NCBI RefSeq assembly: GCF_032583975.1
Contig: NZ_JAWHTF010000009.1
DNA: 64,000 nt
Reading direction: 5' to 3' (one strand)
From: Gilvirhabdus luticola
GTDB taxonomy: Bacteria > Bacteroidota > Bacteroidia > Flavobacteriales > Flavobacteriaceae
Shown piece by piece: positions 46,891-54,506 of this stretch; positions within the stretch are counted from its first letter, which is position 1, and every line of letters begins with the position of its first letter. The notes below the pieces were generated by a model. The model did no database searches. It was given only the letters and a program-made list of their open reading frames with translations, and had not been told where the DNA came from. A program made the position numbers and the translations under genes.

Positions 46891-47679
46891 ATGATCAAAT
46901 TCTTCAGAAATATTCGAAAATCACTACTTATGGAAAACAAAACCTTCAAATACCTAAAATATGCTATTGGCGAAATTGTCCTCGTTGTCATTGGTATTTT
47001 GATTGCCCTTCAAATTAATAATTGGAATGAACAAAGAAAGCTAAAAAAAATTGAGCTTGATCTTCTTGTTGAACTTAATAATGTTCTAGAAGGAAGCAAA
47101 ATGGAAGGAGGAAAGCATGGAGGAGAACTAGAATTTCAAAAAATTCAAATTGATGAAAATAAAAAATCACTTGCCTCAAGTAACTATCTTATAAATCATT
47201 TTGACCAAGAACTTCCGTTTAATGATTCTTTGAAATTTCATTTTGCAAATGCGCATACACGATACATAGCTTTTATTAGAGATCAAGCCTATGAAAATAT
47301 AAAAAATTATGGTTTAGGTTTTATTAAAAATGACTCTTTAAGAGCTGAACTTATAAGAGCATATGAAACAAATACCCAGTGGTTACTTGAACTAAATACA
47401 CGAAATAATTTATATGAAAGTAATACGGTAATTCCTCTACTTGTTGAGCTTTTCGAAAATGTTAGGATGGAAGATTATGAACAAGATAAATTTATGATTC
47501 CGACTAATTTTGAGTTGTTAAAAAACAATATTAAATATCTAACTATTTTAAAAACTACCAAATCAAGGAGAGTTGAGTATTTATTATATCAAGAAAGAAG
47601 ATATCAAAGATTACAGATGATACACAAGTTCCTCCAAAAAGAAATAGCTTTTAGGACTGATTATAAAAATAATGATTAA
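46891..47679 (+). CDS. DUF6090 protein D (EN-type head)
   Basis: A 262-residue paralogue with the head MIKFFRNIRKSLLMENKTFK and the shared helix. Its tail (ELNNVLEGSKMEGGKHGGEL, AYENIKNYGLGFIKNDSLRA) has the recurrent family pattern of an aromatic-x-x-I/L-x-x-x-G turn followed by I-x-N-x-x-L-R. It overlaps the short frame E by 8 bp. Function unknown. Confidence 0.85.
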   Translation: MIKFFRNIRKSLLMENKTFKYLKYAIGEIVLVVIGILIALQINNWNEQRKLKKIELDLLVELNNVLEGSKMEGGKHGGELEFQKIQIDENKKSLASSNYLINHFDQELPFNDSLKFHFANAHTRYIAFIRDQAYENIKNYGLGFIKNDSLRAELIRAYETNTQWLLELNTRNNLYESNTVIPLLVELFENVRMEDYEQDKFMIPTNFELLKNNIKYLTILKTTKSRRVEYLLYQERRYQRLQMIHKFLQKEIAFRTDYKNND

Positions 47680-47821
47680 ATTCTTTAGAAACATCCGTAA
47701 AAAACTACTGGAAGAAGGGAAAACCACTAAATACCTAAAATATGCTATAGGCGATATTGTACTCCTAGTATTAGGTATTTTAATCGTTTTGCAATTCAAT
47801 AATTGGAACGTAAATGCCTAA
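47672..47821 (+). CDS. Head-only DUF6090 protein E (49 residues)
   Basis: An ATG inside the end of gene D opens a 49-codon frame that encodes the complete DUF6090 head (MIKFFRNIRKKLLEEGKTTK, then YAIGDIVLLVLGILIVLQFN and NNWN) and stops at TAA two codons later, with no tail. It is EG-type. Five head positions differ from the consensus (for example V for A, F for I in the helix), which suggests decay, yet the reading frame is intact. It may be a truncated relic or a working single-helix peptide that can mix with full-length paralogues. Confidence 0.65.
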   Translation: MIKFFRNIRKKLLEEGKTTKYLKYAIGDIVLLVLGILIVLQFNNWNVNA

Positions 47822-47851
47822 AAAAAAGCTTTTTAAATAACTCATCTATAA

Positions 47852-48757
47852 ATGATAAAACTTCTCTTGAAATTTATTTCATTACTGCTACTTTTAAATA
47901 TTATTTTTTCTTGCCAGCAAAAGCATTTTAAAAAAGAAAAATTGTTTAACCATGTGCAAACTCAAATCAATGCCATACATGGAGATGTAGCGGTAGCTTT
48001 TTTAGACCTTTCAGACCCTACAGATAGCCTTTACATCAATGCCAATGAAACGTTTCATGCCGCTAGCACGATGAAAGTTCCCGTAATGATCGAATTGTTT
48101 AAACAACAAGAGGAAGGTACTATCAATTTAAATGATTCAATCCTATTAATTAATGAATTTAAAAGTATTGTTGATGGCAGCCCTTATCGTATGGATATTG
48201 CCGATGACAGTGACGATGTCATTTACAACAAAATCAACACTAGTGTAGCTCTTAAAGATTTAATGTACAGCATGATTACAGTAAGTAGTAATCTTGCCAC
48301 CAACGTGTTAATAGAGCTGGTGGATGCCAAAAATGTTACAGCTACCATGCGTAATCTGGGTGCAGAAAAAATTAAGGTATTAAGAGGTGTCGAGGACCAA
48401 AAAGCATACGACTTGGGTTTGAGTAACATGACAACAGCAAGAGACTTGTTGATTATTTTTGAAGCCATTGCAACTAATAAGTCAGGATCCCAAGGCAATT
48501 GTAAAGCAATGATTGATATTTTGAAAGATCAACGATTTAATGAGATCATTCCATATTACTTGCCCAAAGAGGTAGAAGTTGCACATAAAACAGGTTCAAT
48601 TTCTGGTGTTCATCACGATGCAGGAATAATATATTTACCCAATGGAAAATCTTATATACTCGTAGTACTTTCCAAAAATTTGGCTGATTTTGAAAAAGGC
48701 ACTCAACAATTAGCAGAAATATCAAGAACCATTTATGATTATATGACAAAAAAATAA
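47852..48757 (+). CDS. Class A beta-lactamase-like serine hydrolase, lipoprotein
   Basis: A 301-residue lipoprotein (signal LLLLNIIFSCQQ). The serine-hydrolase motifs are all present: HAASTMKVPVMIELF (S-x-x-K) near residue 72, SSNLATNVLIE (S-x-N) near 149, and HKTGSISGVHHDAGII (K-T-G) near 247. VEDQKAYDLGLSNMTTARDL fits the class A omega-loop region. It could be a true beta-lactamase or a D,D-peptidase/esterase-like enzyme; beta-lactamase activity cannot be told from motifs alone. It lies between the truncated E and full-length F of the DUF6090 array. Confidence 0.85.
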   Translation: MIKLLLKFISLLLLLNIIFSCQQKHFKKEKLFNHVQTQINAIHGDVAVAFLDLSDPTDSLYINANETFHAASTMKVPVMIELFKQQEEGTINLNDSILLINEFKSIVDGSPYRMDIADDSDDVIYNKINTSVALKDLMYSMITVSSNLATNVLIELVDAKNVTATMRNLGAEKIKVLRGVEDQKAYDLGLSNMTTARDLLIIFEAIATNKSGSQGNCKAMIDILKDQRFNEIIPYYLPKEVEVAHKTGSISGVHHDAGIIYLPNGKSYILVVLSKNLADFEKGTQQLAEISRTIYDYMTKK

Positions 48758-48836
48758 TAAATTCAGTATTTGAAAAGTGATTCTCTATAGGAAGTTATTG
48801 AAAACTCATGCAATCAAATATAACTGACCAAATTAT

Positions 48837-49634
48837 ATGATCAAATTCTTTCGTAAAATCCGTCAAAACCTGATTATGGAAAACAAAACAGGAAAATATT
48901 TAAAGTATGCCATTGGTGAAATTATACTTGTAGTTATTGGTATTCTTATTGCATTGCAGATCAATAATTGGAATGAACAAAGAAAGAGCAACGATCTATA
49001 TTACTCTTATCTTTTAAGACTTAAAGAAGATTTTACCAGCATTTATAATTCTACGACAGATGCTCTAGAAATTGAAGAAAGGTTACTTAATTTAGGAAAG
49101 TTGGTACTAGACTTTAACTTAAACAACAAAGAAGATGTCAATCCTTTAGAACTTGCTATCGGTATAGACTATACTGCAGGAAGGCAATTCTATAACAAGA
49201 GTAGTCAAACTTGGAAAGATTTAGTCTCAACTGGGAATTTAAAGCTTATTGAAAATAAGCAATTAAGAAATGACATAGGAGCTTATAATAATTTAGCAAA
49301 TCAAAGAGATTTTCAAATTGAAGAATGGTTTAGATTTAAGGAGCAGTATAGAGACTTAACGAGACACATCTTAAAACCGGAAGAACGATTATTGATTCCT
49401 GATAATTGGCCAAATACAAATGTTTCAGAATCAGGTTTTGATGACTTAAGATCTATTTTCAATTCTAGTTTAGATGAAATCAAATTCAAATTACAAGAAA
49501 TTCCTGAATTAAATGGAGTACTATCAGATGTTATAATTACTCGTGAAATCACTACTCATATGATGCATGGAGAATTAAAAATTCTTAATGGGATTCTTGA
49601 TATTATAGAATTTGAAATTTCTAAATTTAAATAA
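48837..49634 (+). CDS. DUF6090 protein F (EN-type head)
   Basis: A 265-residue paralogue. The head is MIKFFRKIRQNLIMENKTGK plus the common helix, almost identical to B. The tail contains YNKSSQTWKDLVSTGNLKLI followed by ENKQLRNDIGAYNN, the clearest copy of the family core (W/Y-x-x-L-x-x-x-G-x-L/I-x-x-I-x-N-x-x-L-R). It is 79 bp from the beta-lactamase-like gene and is the last gene before the sigma-54 promoter region at 49.8 kb. Confidence 0.85.
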   Translation: MIKFFRKIRQNLIMENKTGKYLKYAIGEIILVVIGILIALQINNWNEQRKSNDLYYSYLLRLKEDFTSIYNSTTDALEIEERLLNLGKLVLDFNLNNKEDVNPLELAIGIDYTAGRQFYNKSSQTWKDLVSTGNLKLIENKQLRNDIGAYNNLANQRDFQIEEWFRFKEQYRDLTRHILKPEERLLIPDNWPNTNVSESGFDDLRSIFNSSLDEIKFKLQEIPELNGVLSDVIITREITTHMMHGELKILNGILDIIEFEISKFK

Positions 49635-49764
49635 TTATTAAATTTTTTTACAAATACTAGTTGTCATGTTGCGCATAATTGGTACTTATCTTTATCAAAT
49701 ATCCCATTTCAGACGATTGTTTAAATCGCATCATATAAAAATAACTACTTCTCTCTTACCAAAA

Positions 49765-49803
49765 CTCACGACATCTCATAAATAATCTAACGATATTTCG
49801 TTA
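49765..49803. promoter_or_regulatory. Upstream activating element, OsmC operon
   Basis: CTCACGACATCTCATAAA (49765-49782), then TAACGATATTTCGTTA (49788-49803), a palindrome with one mismatched pair. The same two blocks in the same order occur at 54337-54376. The palindrome centre is about 84 bp upstream of the GG of the -24 element, where sigma-54 activators bind. Confidence 0.65.
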
Positions 49804-49878
49804 ATATACGAATAAACATAATACTTTAGTATTTAAATTTTATTTATAACTACTTGATTTATAGTTTTTTAAAATATA

Positions 49879-49894
49879 TGGCATAGCATATGCT
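49879..49894 (+). promoter_or_regulatory. Sigma-54 promoter of the OsmC gene
   Basis: TGGCATAGCATATGCT has GG and GC separated by exactly ten bases, the invariant -24/-12 geometry of RpoN promoters, 61 bp before the ATG. The 305-bp gap from 49635 to 49939 holds this, the upstream element and no gene. Confidence 0.7.
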
Positions 49895-49939
49895 TAAAAC
49901 AAGGCAACAAAATGTTTAACAATTTAAAAAACTAAAAAA

Positions 49940-50491
49940 ATGATTACAACAGCAAACATTAAAAACGGAGTAAATGTAGATCAGCTAGTAGATACTATTG
50001 GTCACATTCAAGAGCAACCTGAATTAGCAAAATTCGAATTCAGAGCAAAAAACAATTGGATAGATGGAGGTCATTGTGCTTCTAGCATCAAAAGTTTTTA
50101 TGGTGCAGGTCAAGAAGATACTACACGTCAGGAAACATTCACTTTAGAGTGTAGCCACCCAAATGTATTATTAGGAGAAGACGAAGCTCCAACGCCACCA
50201 GAAGTCGTTTTACATGCTTTGGCTTCTTGTTTAACAGGTGCCATGGTGTATCATGCAGCTGCTAACGGAATTGATATTCAAGGTGCAGAGTCTACAGTAA
50301 AAGGTACAGCAGATTTACATGGCTTTTTAGGATTGGATCCTGAAGTAAGAACAGGTTTTGATGGTGTTACTGTATCTTTAAAAGTAAAATCAGATGCCAC
50401 TGCAGAGCAACTAGAAAACCTAGCCAAATTCTCTCCAGTATTCGATATCATTACTAATCCAACTCCAGTAAAAATCGAGATCATAAAGTAA
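49940..50491 (+). CDS. OsmC-family protein
   Basis: A 183-residue OsmC/Ohr-fold protein. HPNVLLGEDEAPTPPEVVLHALASCLT carries the conserved Glu and first Cys of the family near residues 80-97. Where the second (resolving) Cys is normally found (C-P-V), this protein has FSPVFDI, so it lacks the usual Cys pair and may not be a thiol peroxidase. The leader (AATTTAAAAAACTAAAAAA-ATG) is almost the same as that of cysH. It is driven by the sigma-54 promoter at 49879 and followed by a terminator. Confidence 0.88.
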   Translation: MITTANIKNGVNVDQLVDTIGHIQEQPELAKFEFRAKNNWIDGGHCASSIKSFYGAGQEDTTRQETFTLECSHPNVLLGEDEAPTPPEVVLHALASCLTGAMVYHAAANGIDIQGAESTVKGTADLHGFLGLDPEVRTGFDGVTVSLKVKSDATAEQLENLAKFSPVFDIITNPTPVKIEIIK

Positions 50492-50501
50492 ATCCAAAAA
50501 A

Positions 50502-50540
50502 AAATGGCTACTCGAATGATAAATAGAGTAGCCATTTTTA
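50502..50540 (+). terminator. Terminator between the OsmC gene and nifJ
   Basis: A 12-bp perfect stem (AAATGGCTACTC with GAGTAGCCATTT) and a 12-base loop followed by a short T run. It lies 10 bp after the OsmC stop and 38 bp before nifJ, so nifJ transcription depends on read-through or on a promoter not recognised here. Confidence 0.75.
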
Positions 50541-50577
50541 TCATCACTTCAAAAAACATAAAAACAACACTCCTAAA

Positions 50578-53500
50578 ATGAAATCCAAAAATTACATAAC
50601 AGTTACAGGTAATGAAGTGGTAGCTAAAATAGCTTACCAAACCAATGAGGTTTGTGCCATCTACCCTATTACACCTGCATCTGAAATGGGTGAATTGGTC
50701 GAACAATGGAGTGCAGAAAACAAACAAAACATATTTGGAAGTGTTCCAACAGTATTCGAAATGCAAAGTGAAGCAGGAGTTGCAGGCTCAATGCATGGAG
50801 CATTACAAACAGGATCACTCTCAACAACATTTACAGCATCACAAGGATTGTTGCTCATGATGCCAAATATGTATAAGATTGCTGGCGAGTTAACTCCAAA
50901 TGTCATTCATGTGGCTACAAGAAGCATTGCAACACATGCACTTTCTGTTTTTAATGACCATAGTGATATTATGGCAGTAAGAAGTACTGGTTATGCTATG
51001 TTGGGAGCAGCATCTGTTCAGGAAGCCCAGGATTTTGCATTGATTTCGCAAGCAGCAACTCTAAAATCTAGAATTCCTTTCGTGCATTTTTTTGATGGCT
51101 TCAGAACATCTCACGAAACATCGAAAATTGAGGCTGTTTCTGAAAATGTTCTTCAAGAAATGATGGATATTGAAACGGTATACGAACATAATAATAGAGC
51201 TCTTAATCCTAATGATCCTATTATACGAGGCACATCTCAAACATCAGATGTATTCTTTCAAAGTCGCGAAGCTATCAATTCATTTTACGATGCATGTCCT
51301 GACATCGTACAAAATACCATGGATAAATTTTATGAACTTACTGGAAGACAATATAAGCTCTTTGACTATGTTGGACATCCAGAAACTGAACGTTTGATTA
51401 TTTCAATGGCATCTTCAACAGAAACTATTGAAGAAACCATAAATCAACTCATTATAAAAGGCGAAAAAGTTGGTTTAGTCAAAGTACGTTTGTTCAGACC
51501 ATTCAGTGTCAAACATCTTGTACAATCAATACCGTTAACTGTTAGATCTATAGCGGTTTTAGATCGTACCAAAGAACCTGGTGCATCAGCTGAACCATTG
51601 TATCTAGATGTTGTGCAATCGCTTTCTGAAGCTTTTCAGAATAAAGAAATTAAAACGCTACCAAGAATTGTTGGTGGACGATATGGATTATCGTCCAAAG
51701 AATTTACACCTTCAATGGTAAAGGCTGTGTTCAAAAATTTGCAACTGCCAAAACCAAAAAACAACTTCACTATAGGCATTCATGATGATGTTACAAACTT
51801 AAGCTTGTCTTACAACAAAAATGACAATTTATACACCGAAACTTATCAAGCTTTATTTTATCAATCAAAAATAGATAAAAATGGGTTACCAAAATTAATC
51901 GGCAATACCAAAAATAAATATGTGCAATCTTTTACAGAGTGCAACTACAACAAATCAGACTCTACAAGCATTGTGCATCTACGTATTGGTAACAATCCAA
52001 TAAATGCACCATATTTAATAACGAATGCTGACTTTATCGCTTGCCAAAATGTTCACTTCACTCAAAATGACAATCTTTTAAACAACATCAAACCAGAAGG
52101 CACACTTTTGGTTAATTCTTCACTTTCTCCTTCCGCATTTTGGCAATCGCTTTCAGCAGAAATACAAGAAAAAGTAATTCAAAAAAACATTGCGGTTTAT
52201 ATTGTAAATCTAGACAACTTAAAATCAAGCTATGAATTAAAAAGCCATATGATCACTCCATTGGAAGCTTGTTTTTTAATGTTCAAAAACAATAAAATAT
52301 ATGAGTCTTTCAAGAGAATAAAGAATCAAATCCATAAAGTTAATACAGTAATACAAACTAACTATAAATCACTTGAAAAGGATACGGCTTTTTCAGAAAC
52401 GCTTCTTGGAAAACTATTAGCTAACCAAGGTAATGATATTGCAGTTAGCGAATTGCCAGTCGATGGTACGTACCCAACAGATACATCCAAATTCAACCAG
52501 TTAAATCATACAACCCTAATTCCAAAATGGGAAGCTGATCTATGTACCCAATGTGGTGCTTGTAGTATGGCTTGTCCACAAAGTGCCTTGAGAATTAAAG
52601 TTTTTGATGATTCTTATTTTGAATCTATGCCAGAACATTTTGAGATTCTGGCTTCAGAAGATTTCGATTTAATGAACTACACTATTCAAATTAACCCAGA
52701 ACAATGCAATAGTTGTAACAATTGTATAGATGCTTGTCCTGTCAAAGCGCTAACAATGATCAATAAGATGCCTGTTAAAGAAGAAACAAAAGAAAACTGG
52801 GACTTTTTTGAAACCATTCCTGAATTTGATAGAACAAAAATCAATAGCAATAAATTAAGTCAACAACAGTTACAAGAGCCTTTATTCAAATATCCATTAG
52901 CTGATATAGGTTGTGGTGAAACACCTTACATAAAGTTGCTATCTCAATTATTTGGAGACAGATTAATAGTAGCCAATGCAACAGGTTCAAGTTCTATTTT
53001 TGGTGGAGCTTTACCTACAACACCTTGGGCAAAGAATAAGGATGGTCGAGGTCCAGTATGGTCAAACTCTTTGTTTGAAGACAACGCAGAATTTGGTTTG
53101 GGATTTAGATTATCTATTGATAATAAAGTACAACAAGCAAAAAGATTGCTAGAAAACCTGTTACCACATTTAGATTTCAACTTGGTATATGATGTATGCA
53201 ATGCAAGCCAAAAAAGCGAAATAGAAATATTAGAACAGCGAAAAAGAGTTGATCAATTGAAAGAACAGTTAAATACAATCGCATCTAACGAGGCTAAACA
53301 ACTATTACAAATCATAGACAACATTGTTAAAAAAAGTGTTTGGATTGTAGGCGGCGATGGTTGGGCTTATGATATAGGTTTTGGTGGTCTAGATCATGTT
53401 ATGGCTTCTGGAGAAAATGTAAACATCCTCATATTGGATAACGAGGTATATGACAATACAGGTGGTCAAGCTTCTAAAGCAACACCTTTTGGAGCACATG

Positions 53501-53976
53501 GTAAATTTAGTTTTGGAGGTAAACAAAAACAAAAAAAGGATCTTGACAAAATGGCCATGACCTACAATAATGTCTACGTAGCTTCTGTAGCCATTGGTGC
53601 CAACCAGGAGCAAACCTTAAAAGCCTTTACAGAAGCAGAGAGCTTTAATGGTCCTTCTGTGATCATTGCATATTGTCATAGTGAAAAACATGGTATAGAT
53701 ATGGAAAGACCAAGCCAGTACCACAAGGCTGCTGTAAACTCTGGCCAATGGTTATTGTACAGGAACGACCCAAGAAAACCGAAAGCTTTTCAAATGGACA
53801 GTGAAGCGCCAAGCATTTCGGTTGGGGCATATTTAAAGCTCCAGAAAAGGTTTGACAAGCTAACATCCAAAAACTCAAAGGATGAATTGCAAAACATACA
53901 AAGCAAAATAGACAGCAGATATTCAGAGTATGTGTCTTTTACAACAACTGAATCTAAAGATATACTCAATGTTTAA
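50578..53976 (+). CDS. nifJ: NifJ-type 2-oxoacid:ferredoxin oxidoreductase with altered proximal cluster
   Basis: An 1132-residue single-chain PFOR homologue. AIYPITPASEMGEL (TPP/substrate) and THALSVFNDHSDIMAVR are conserved. Two ferredoxin-type clusters are intact (C656/659/662/666 and C710/713/716/720), and the TPP motif GDGWAYDIGFGGLDH lies near residue 925. The proximal-cluster ligands are not: the C-x-x-C-G-E-T motif is D776-I-G-C779-GET, N-A-T-G-C is NATGS (S804), and the late S-H-C-x-x-H-G is C1033-H-S-E-K-H-G. At least two of four Cys are lost and one displaced by two residues. The enzyme normally converts pyruvate and CoA to acetyl-CoA, CO2 and reduced ferredoxin; here electron exit may differ. 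Confidence 0.85.
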   Translation: MKSKNYITVTGNEVVAKIAYQTNEVCAIYPITPASEMGELVEQWSAENKQNIFGSVPTVFEMQSEAGVAGSMHGALQTGSLSTTFTASQGLLLMMPNMYKIAGELTPNVIHVATRSIATHALSVFNDHSDIMAVRSTGYAMLGAASVQEAQDFALISQAATLKSRIPFVHFFDGFRTSHETSKIEAVSENVLQEMMDIETVYEHNNRALNPNDPIIRGTSQTSDVFFQSREAINSFYDACPDIVQNTMDKFYELTGRQYKLFDYVGHPETERLIISMASSTETIEETINQLIIKGEKVGLVKVRLFRPFSVKHLVQSIPLTVRSIAVLDRTKEPGASAEPLYLDVVQSLSEAFQNKEIKTLPRIVGGRYGLSSKEFTPSMVKAVFKNLQLPKPKNNFTIGIHDDVTNLSLSYNKNDNLYTETYQALFYQSKIDKNGLPKLIGNTKNKYVQSFTECNYNKSDSTSIVHLRIGNNPINAPYLITNADFIACQNVHFTQNDNLLNNIKPEGTLLVNSSLSPSAFWQSLSAEIQEKVIQKNIAVYIVNLDNLKSSYELKSHMITPLEACFLMFKNNKIYESFKRIKNQIHKVNTVIQTNYKSLEKDTAFSETLLGKLLANQGNDIAVSELPVDGTYPTDTSKFNQLNHTTLIPKWEADLCTQCGACSMACPQSALRIKVFDDSYFESMPEHFEILASEDFDLMNYTIQINPEQCNSCNNCIDACPVKALTMINKMPVKEETKENWDFFETIPEFDRTKINSNKLSQQQLQEPLFKYPLADIGCGETPYIKLLSQLFGDRLIVANATGSSSIFGGALPTTPWAKNKDGRGPVWSNSLFEDNAEFGLGFRLSIDNKVQQAKRLLENLLPHLDFNLVYDVCNASQKSEIEILEQRKRVDQLKEQLNTIASNEAKQLLQIIDNIVKKSVWIVGGDGWAYDIGFGGLDHVMASGENVNILILDNEVYDNTGGQASKATPFGAHGKFSFGGKQKQKKDLDKMAMTYNNVYVASVAIGANQEQTLKAFTEAESFNGPSVIIAYCHSEKHGIDMERPSQYHKAAVNSGQWLLYRNDPRKPKAFQMDSEAPSISVGAYLKLQKRFDKLTSKNSKDELQNIQSKIDSRYSEYVSFTTTESKDILNV

Positions 53977-53977
53977 A

Positions 53978-54334
53978 ATGAAAAGGCTTATCATATTCAT
54001 AGCAATCATAGTTTCGGCAAAAGGCTTCTCTCAAGAAACATATGTACAAAGTAATGCCGTCCAAATAACCGATGAAAAATCATTTAACGAAACTTTGAGT
54101 CTAAATCAAATTCTGAATTTGAAATGGAAACACGATTTAAGCACTCATAATTTCAGCCCAAAACGGAATGAAAAATTTATAACTGGTAAAGTCAATGCGT
54201 ATCATTTCGCTGTCTTTGAAAAAGATATTTTAATCACCGAAGTAGTCGATTTGAAAGTTGAATTCCATATGGATAAATACAATAACAAAATGGCACTTTT
54301 AAATGTTCATATTCCACTGAAATTCATACAATAA
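53978..54334 (+). CDS. Hypothetical secreted protein
   Basis: A 118-residue protein with a signal peptide (MKRLIIFIAIIVSAKGFSQ). No known domain. Its ATG follows the nifJ stop by 1 bp; an alternative ATG at 53969 would overlap nifJ by 8 bp. The short mature part is mixed beta (KVNAYHFAVFEKDILITEVV, DLKVEFHM). It is cotranscribed with nifJ by position. Function unknown. Confidence 0.6.
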   Translation: MKRLIIFIAIIVSAKGFSQETYVQSNAVQITDEKSFNETLSLNQILNLKWKHDLSTHNFSPKRNEKFITGKVNAYHFAVFEKDILITEVVDLKVEFHMDKYNNKMALLNVHIPLKFIQ

Positions 54335-54336
54335 AA

Positions 54337-54376
54337 CTCACGAAATGTCATAAAAAATACTAACGATATATCGTTA
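54337..54376. promoter_or_regulatory. Upstream activating element, cysH operon
   Basis: CTCACGAAATGTCATAAA (54337-54354), then TAACGATATATCGTTA (54361-54376), a perfect 16-bp palindrome. The pair matches 49765-49803 with one extra base between blocks. A further CACGACATTT follows. The palindrome centre is about 82 bp upstream of the -24 GG, within 2 bp of the distance at the other locus. Confidence 0.7.
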
Positions 54377-54449
54377 TTTCACGACATTTAGAATATCAAT
54401 TCAATTCAAAATAAAACATAACTATTTGTGCTACAATAACTTAATAATA

Positions 54450-54465
54450 TGGCATGACAAGTGTA
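54450..54465 (+). promoter_or_regulatory. Sigma-54-like promoter of cysH
   Basis: TGGCATGACAAGTGTA has a perfect -24 TGGCAT and a GT in place of the -12 GC at ten-base spacing. It is 57 bp before the chosen cysH ATG. The context is so similar to 49879 (same upstream element, spacing and leader) that a shared origin is clear even though the -12 is weak. Confidence 0.5.
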
Positions 54466-54506
54466 TACATATTACCAACAAATTAATATTTAAAAAACTA
54501 AAGAAA

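Larger units (their letters stand above)
43610..48975 (+). repeat. Six dispersed copies of a DUF6090 head-coding repeat (about 135 bp)
   Basis: The first 130-140 bp of the DUF6090 frames at 43610, 44374, 46139, 46891, 47672 and 48837 are closely similar at the DNA level (start ATGATAAAATTCTT-type, a shared AAATATGCCATTGGCGAAAT-type core, end AATAATTGGAATGAA), while the sequence that follows differs. They form direct repeats spaced 0.7-1.8 kb, suited to recombination that would swap tails. Confidence 0.75.

Noticed and set aside
47852..48757. Confident antibiotic-resistance call for the beta-lactamase-like protein
   Set aside because: S-x-x-K, S-x-N and K-T-G motifs are shared by many serine hydrolases and D,D-peptidases; the sequence alone does not show beta-lactam hydrolysis.
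43610..48975. DUF6090 head repeats as a CRISPR array or transposon ends
   Set aside because: The repeats are 130-140 bp, coding, in frame and 0.7-1.8 kb apart; no short spacers, no inverted ends, no transposase.
50278..50766. Minus-strand 162-codon open frame across the OsmC/nifJ junction
   Set aside because: It overlaps two well-supported genes and the terminator on the other strand; low-complexity Phe/Ile/Val-rich product typical of antisense shadows.
53930..53977. Earlier start for the small secreted protein after nifJ
   Set aside because: It would overlap nifJ by 47 bp and put residues before the signal peptide; ATG at 53978 (or 53969) gives a normal signal sequence.
54426..54506. Upstream extension of CysH to an in-frame TTG
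   Set aside because: It would place the sigma-54-like promoter inside the coding region and lacks homology to the family; ATG at 54507 has the same leader as the OsmC gene.
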